Assembly (NCBI RefSeq): GCF_000092285.1
Contig: NC_014100.1
Coordinates: 1,984,001-2,048,000, forward strand
Direction of reading: 5' to 3'
Length of the DNA: 64,000 nucleotides
Origin: Caulobacter segnis ATCC 21756
Lineage (GTDB): Bacteria; Pseudomonadota; Alphaproteobacteria; Caulobacterales; Caulobacteraceae
The position numbers were made by a program, and so were the translations under genes. Each line of letters begins with the position of its first letter. Position 1 is the first letter of the stretch. The notes below the pieces were generated by a model, which had not been told where the DNA came from, made no database searches, and saw only the letters and a list, made by a program, of their open reading frames with translations. Positions 61,807 through 64,000 of this stretch are shown piece after piece.

Positions 61807-64000
61807 TTGAGCCAAGCCCCCGCCATGGCGTTGTCGCGCCGCAACCTCCTGATCCTGTCCGTGGCCGCGACCGCGCTTGGTTTTGGCGCAAACAGCGTCG
61901 CGGAAGCGGCGCCTTCGGTCCCCACCACGGATCTGCGCTGGCTCGATGACCAGGCGCCCGCCGCATGGGACGGCTCGACTTTTGGCGTTCCCTGGCCTCG
62001 TGGCGCGCTCAAGCCTTCTCAAGCCTTCAAGATCGTCGGCAAGACGGGCGAGGAGCTCCCTGTCCAGTCCTGGCCGATCGCCTATTGGCCGGACGGTTCG
62101 CTGAAATGGTCCGCCCACGCTGTCGCGAGCGGGGAGGGGCGTGACGGCCTGTCTATCGTGCCGGGCAAGAGCAAGACGCCCGCCGCGCCCTTGCTGGTGA
62201 CCAAGACCGCAGACGCGATCACCGTGTCGTCGGGCGATCTGGTCTGGCGTCTGCCGACCGCGGGAGCCGAACTCGTTTCAGAGGCCCGGCGCGCGGGACG
62301 GGTCACGTTGAAGGACCTGCGATTGGTCGCGATCGCTCAGGATCAACCGACCCTGGAACCGGATGGCGTCGTCCGCTCCTCGCGCTACATCTCGAAATTC
62401 TCGACCGTCACGGTCGAGCAGACGGGCCCCGTTCGGGCTGTCGTACGCTTCGAAGGCGTTCACAGCGGCGACGGACGTACGTGGCTGCCGGTCACTGTGC
62501 GCCTCTATTTCCACGCCGGCTCCGAGGCCGTGCGCATCGTCCATAGCTTCATCCTCGATGGCGACCCGGCCAAGGACTTCATCCGGGGTCTGGGCGTCAC
62601 CGCCAGCGTGCCGATGAGCGACGAGACCCATAACCGCCATGTCCGCTTCTCAGGCGAAGACGTCGGTGTGTTTGGCGAGGCCGTGCGGACCCTGACGGGC
62701 CTGCGCTCGCGGGGCGATCCGGGGCCCGCGGCGCGCGAGACCCAGATCGCCGGGCGCGCGGTGCGCACCGAAACCTTGCCGCCCAAGCTACAGGCTGGCT
62801 TGAAATGGATTCCGGAGTGGGGCGATTTCTCGCTGTCGCAGCTGACGCCCGACGGCTTCACCCTGCGCAAGCGGACGAGCGCCGGCCACGCCTGGATCGA
62901 CTCCAACGCCGGACAGCGCACGCGGGGCCTGGCCTATGTCGGCGGCGTCTCGGGAGGCGTGGCGTTCGGCCTGAAGGACTTCTGGCAGCGCGCCCCGACG
63001 GGCTTGGAGATCCGAAACGCCCACACCGATCTGGCCGAGTTGACCGCTTGGATGTGGTCGCCCGAGGCGCCGGCCATGGACGTGCGGCCCTATCGCAGCG
63101 CCAACGGGATGGACACTCACCCCGAGGAGATCGAAGGTCTCGACATCACCTATGAGGACTATGAAGCCGGCTGGGACGACGCGCACGGGATCGCCAGGAC
63201 GTCCGAGCTGACCTTGTGGGTGCTCGGCGCGACGCCTTCGCATGACGCCTTCTCAGCCATGGCCAGCCGGGTCGCCGACCCGCCGCGCCTGACGGTCTCG
63301 CCGCAGCGTCTGAAGGCGGCGGGCGTGTTCGGCGATTGGGATGTCGTCGACGCCTCGACGCCGACCCGCCAGCGGATCGAGGATCGGCTGACCTATCTGA
63401 TCGACTACTACATGAACGAGGTGGATCAGCGGCGCTGGTACGGTTTCTGGTCCTACGGCGATGTGATGCACACCTACGATCCGGACCGCCATATGTGGCG
63501 TTACGACGTCGGCGGCTACGCCTGGGACAACTCCGAGCTCTCCACCGACCTGTGGATCTGGTACACCTATCTGCGCACCGGGCGGGCGGACGTTTTCAAG
63601 TTCGCCGAGGCCATGACCCGGCACACTGGCGAGGTCGATGTCTATCACCTCGGCCGCTTCAAGGGCTTCGGTACGCGGCACGGCGTGCAGCACTGGTCCG
63701 ACTCGTCCAAGCAGCCCCGCGTCTCGAACGTCGCCTATCGGCGCATCTACTATTACCTGACCGCCGACGAGCGGGTCGGGGACCTGATGCGCGAGCTGGT
63801 CACGTCCGACTCGGCCCTGGAGGCCGTGGACATTTCACGCAAGCTGCCGCCAGCCCCGGGGCGGGAGCGGCCCAAGGGCGTGGTCGCGTCGGGCTTTGGC
63901 ACGTCCTGGGGGGCGTTCCTCGGGGCCTGGCTCACGGAGTGGGAGCGCACGCGCGATCCGCGCTGGCGAGACCGGATTCTCAACGGCATGAACACGATCG
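61807..64000 (+). CDS. PcRGLX/YetA-like exo-rhamnogalacturonan-lyase-family protein, partial
   Basis: The open frame runs to the right edge; about 731 residues are visible. TTG 61807 is chosen because GGGAGG lies five bases before it; ATG 61825 is 23 bases from that site. A Tat signal, LSRRNLLILSVAATALGFG, leads to RWLDDQAPAAWDGSTFGVPW, the N-terminal domain start of the PcRGLX/YetA-like family. Later blocks include SLKWSAHAVAS, RAVVRFEGVH, VRLYFHAGSEAVRIVHSFIL and WRYDVGGYAWDNSELSTDLW with HTGEVDVYHLGRF in the alpha/alpha part. Fungal PcRGLX removes uronosyl-rhamnose units from pectin rhamnogalacturonan by exo-lyase action. A pectin-related substrate in the periplasm is plausible (inference). 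Confidence 0.85.
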   Translation, partial: MSQAPAMALSRRNLLILSVAATALGFGANSVAEAAPSVPTTDLRWLDDQAPAAWDGSTFGVPWPRGALKPSQAFKIVGKTGEELPVQSWPIAYWPDGSLKWSAHAVASGEGRDGLSIVPGKSKTPAAPLLVTKTADAITVSSGDLVWRLPTAGAELVSEARRAGRVTLKDLRLVAIAQDQPTLEPDGVVRSSRYISKFSTVTVEQTGPVRAVVRFEGVHSGDGRTWLPVTVRLYFHAGSEAVRIVHSFILDGDPAKDFIRGLGVTASVPMSDETHNRHVRFSGEDVGVFGEAVRTLTGLRSRGDPGPAARETQIAGRAVRTETLPPKLQAGLKWIPEWGDFSLSQLTPDGFTLRKRTSAGHAWIDSNAGQRTRGLAYVGGVSGGVAFGLKDFWQRAPTGLEIRNAHTDLAELTAWMWSPEAPAMDVRPYRSANGMDTHPEEIEGLDITYEDYEAGWDDAHGIARTSELTLWVLGATPSHDAFSAMASRVADPPRLTVSPQRLKAAGVFGDWDVVDASTPTRQRIEDRLTYLIDYYMNEVDQRRWYGFWSYGDVMHTYDPDRHMWRYDVGGYAWDNSELSTDLWIWYTYLRTGRADVFKFAEAMTRHTGEVDVYHLGRFKGFGTRHGVQHWSDSSKQPRVSNVAYRRIYYYLTADERVGDLMRELVTSDSALEAVDISRKLPPAPGRERPKGVVASGFGTSWGAFLGAWLTEWERTRDPRWRDRILNGMNTI

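Overview
The window looks like chromosome of a Caulobacter-type alphaproteobacterium. The DNA is uniformly GC-rich, there are three TonB-dependent receptors, many Tat-type secreted glycoside hydrolases, a FecI/FecR signalling pair, and an envelope polysaccharide locus laid out like the capsule/holdfast loci of Caulobacterales. The genus is inferred from gene content and protein style, not from a marker gene. I saw no rRNA, tRNA, CRISPR array, prophage, insertion sequence or replication origin.

Layout. (1) 1-4762: a fucosylated-glycan locus, with a FucP-type permease (cut by the left edge) divergent from a GH29 fucosidase, a frameshifted GH43 gene and a GH27 alpha-galactosidase. (2) 5242-10360: NhaA antiporter; a GMC oxidoreductase with a small Tat partner; a BlaI/M56 pair whose M56 protein ends in ankyrin repeats, with two operator-like dyads in front. 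(3) 10646-18456: ECF sigma, FecR, a TonB receptor with an STN signalling domain, then, behind a strong terminator, a TolB-propeller/amidohydrolase. (4) 18463-24805: ABC exporter (ATPase plus FtsX-type permease) divergent from a TesA-like SGNH esterase, and a second TonB receptor. (5) 25103-33054: the Kdp potassium system (two micropeptides, KdpABC, KdpD, KdpE). (6) 33169-46265: an orphan LuxR-type HTH protein, a GntR regulator with candidate operators, gluconokinase, two very similar beta-helix glycosidase/lyase-like proteins, a third TonB receptor and an SLC13-type permease. A 15-base sequence holding the palindrome GACCATGGTC lies before the tandem pair and again before the receptor. (7) 46266-60278: a Wzx/Wzy-type polysaccharide locus with a module for a nucleotide-activated heptose. 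(8) 60406-64000: Crp-type regulator, an atypical QueD-like protein and a PcRGLX/YetA-like protein cut by the right edge.

How the genes work together. Regions 1, 6 and 8 take up and break down plant or algal polysaccharides: outer-membrane receptors, periplasmic hydrolases or lyases, and an inner-membrane symporter. Region 7 builds a surface polysaccharide: a phosphoglycosyltransferase starts the lipid-linked unit, the glycosyltransferases extend it, a flippase and polymerase assemble it, and Wzc-like and Wza-like proteins export it. The transaldolase-SIS-HAD-GHMP-GHMP-nucleotidyltransferase run would supply GDP-D-glycero-D-manno-heptose or a similar sugar.

The least ordinary items are the self-contained heptose supply with two GHMP kinases and an atypical isomerase, the Wzc-like protein without a Walker A lysine, the BlaI/M56-ankyrin pair, the twin micropeptides heading the kdp operon, and the shared operator-like sequence in region 6.
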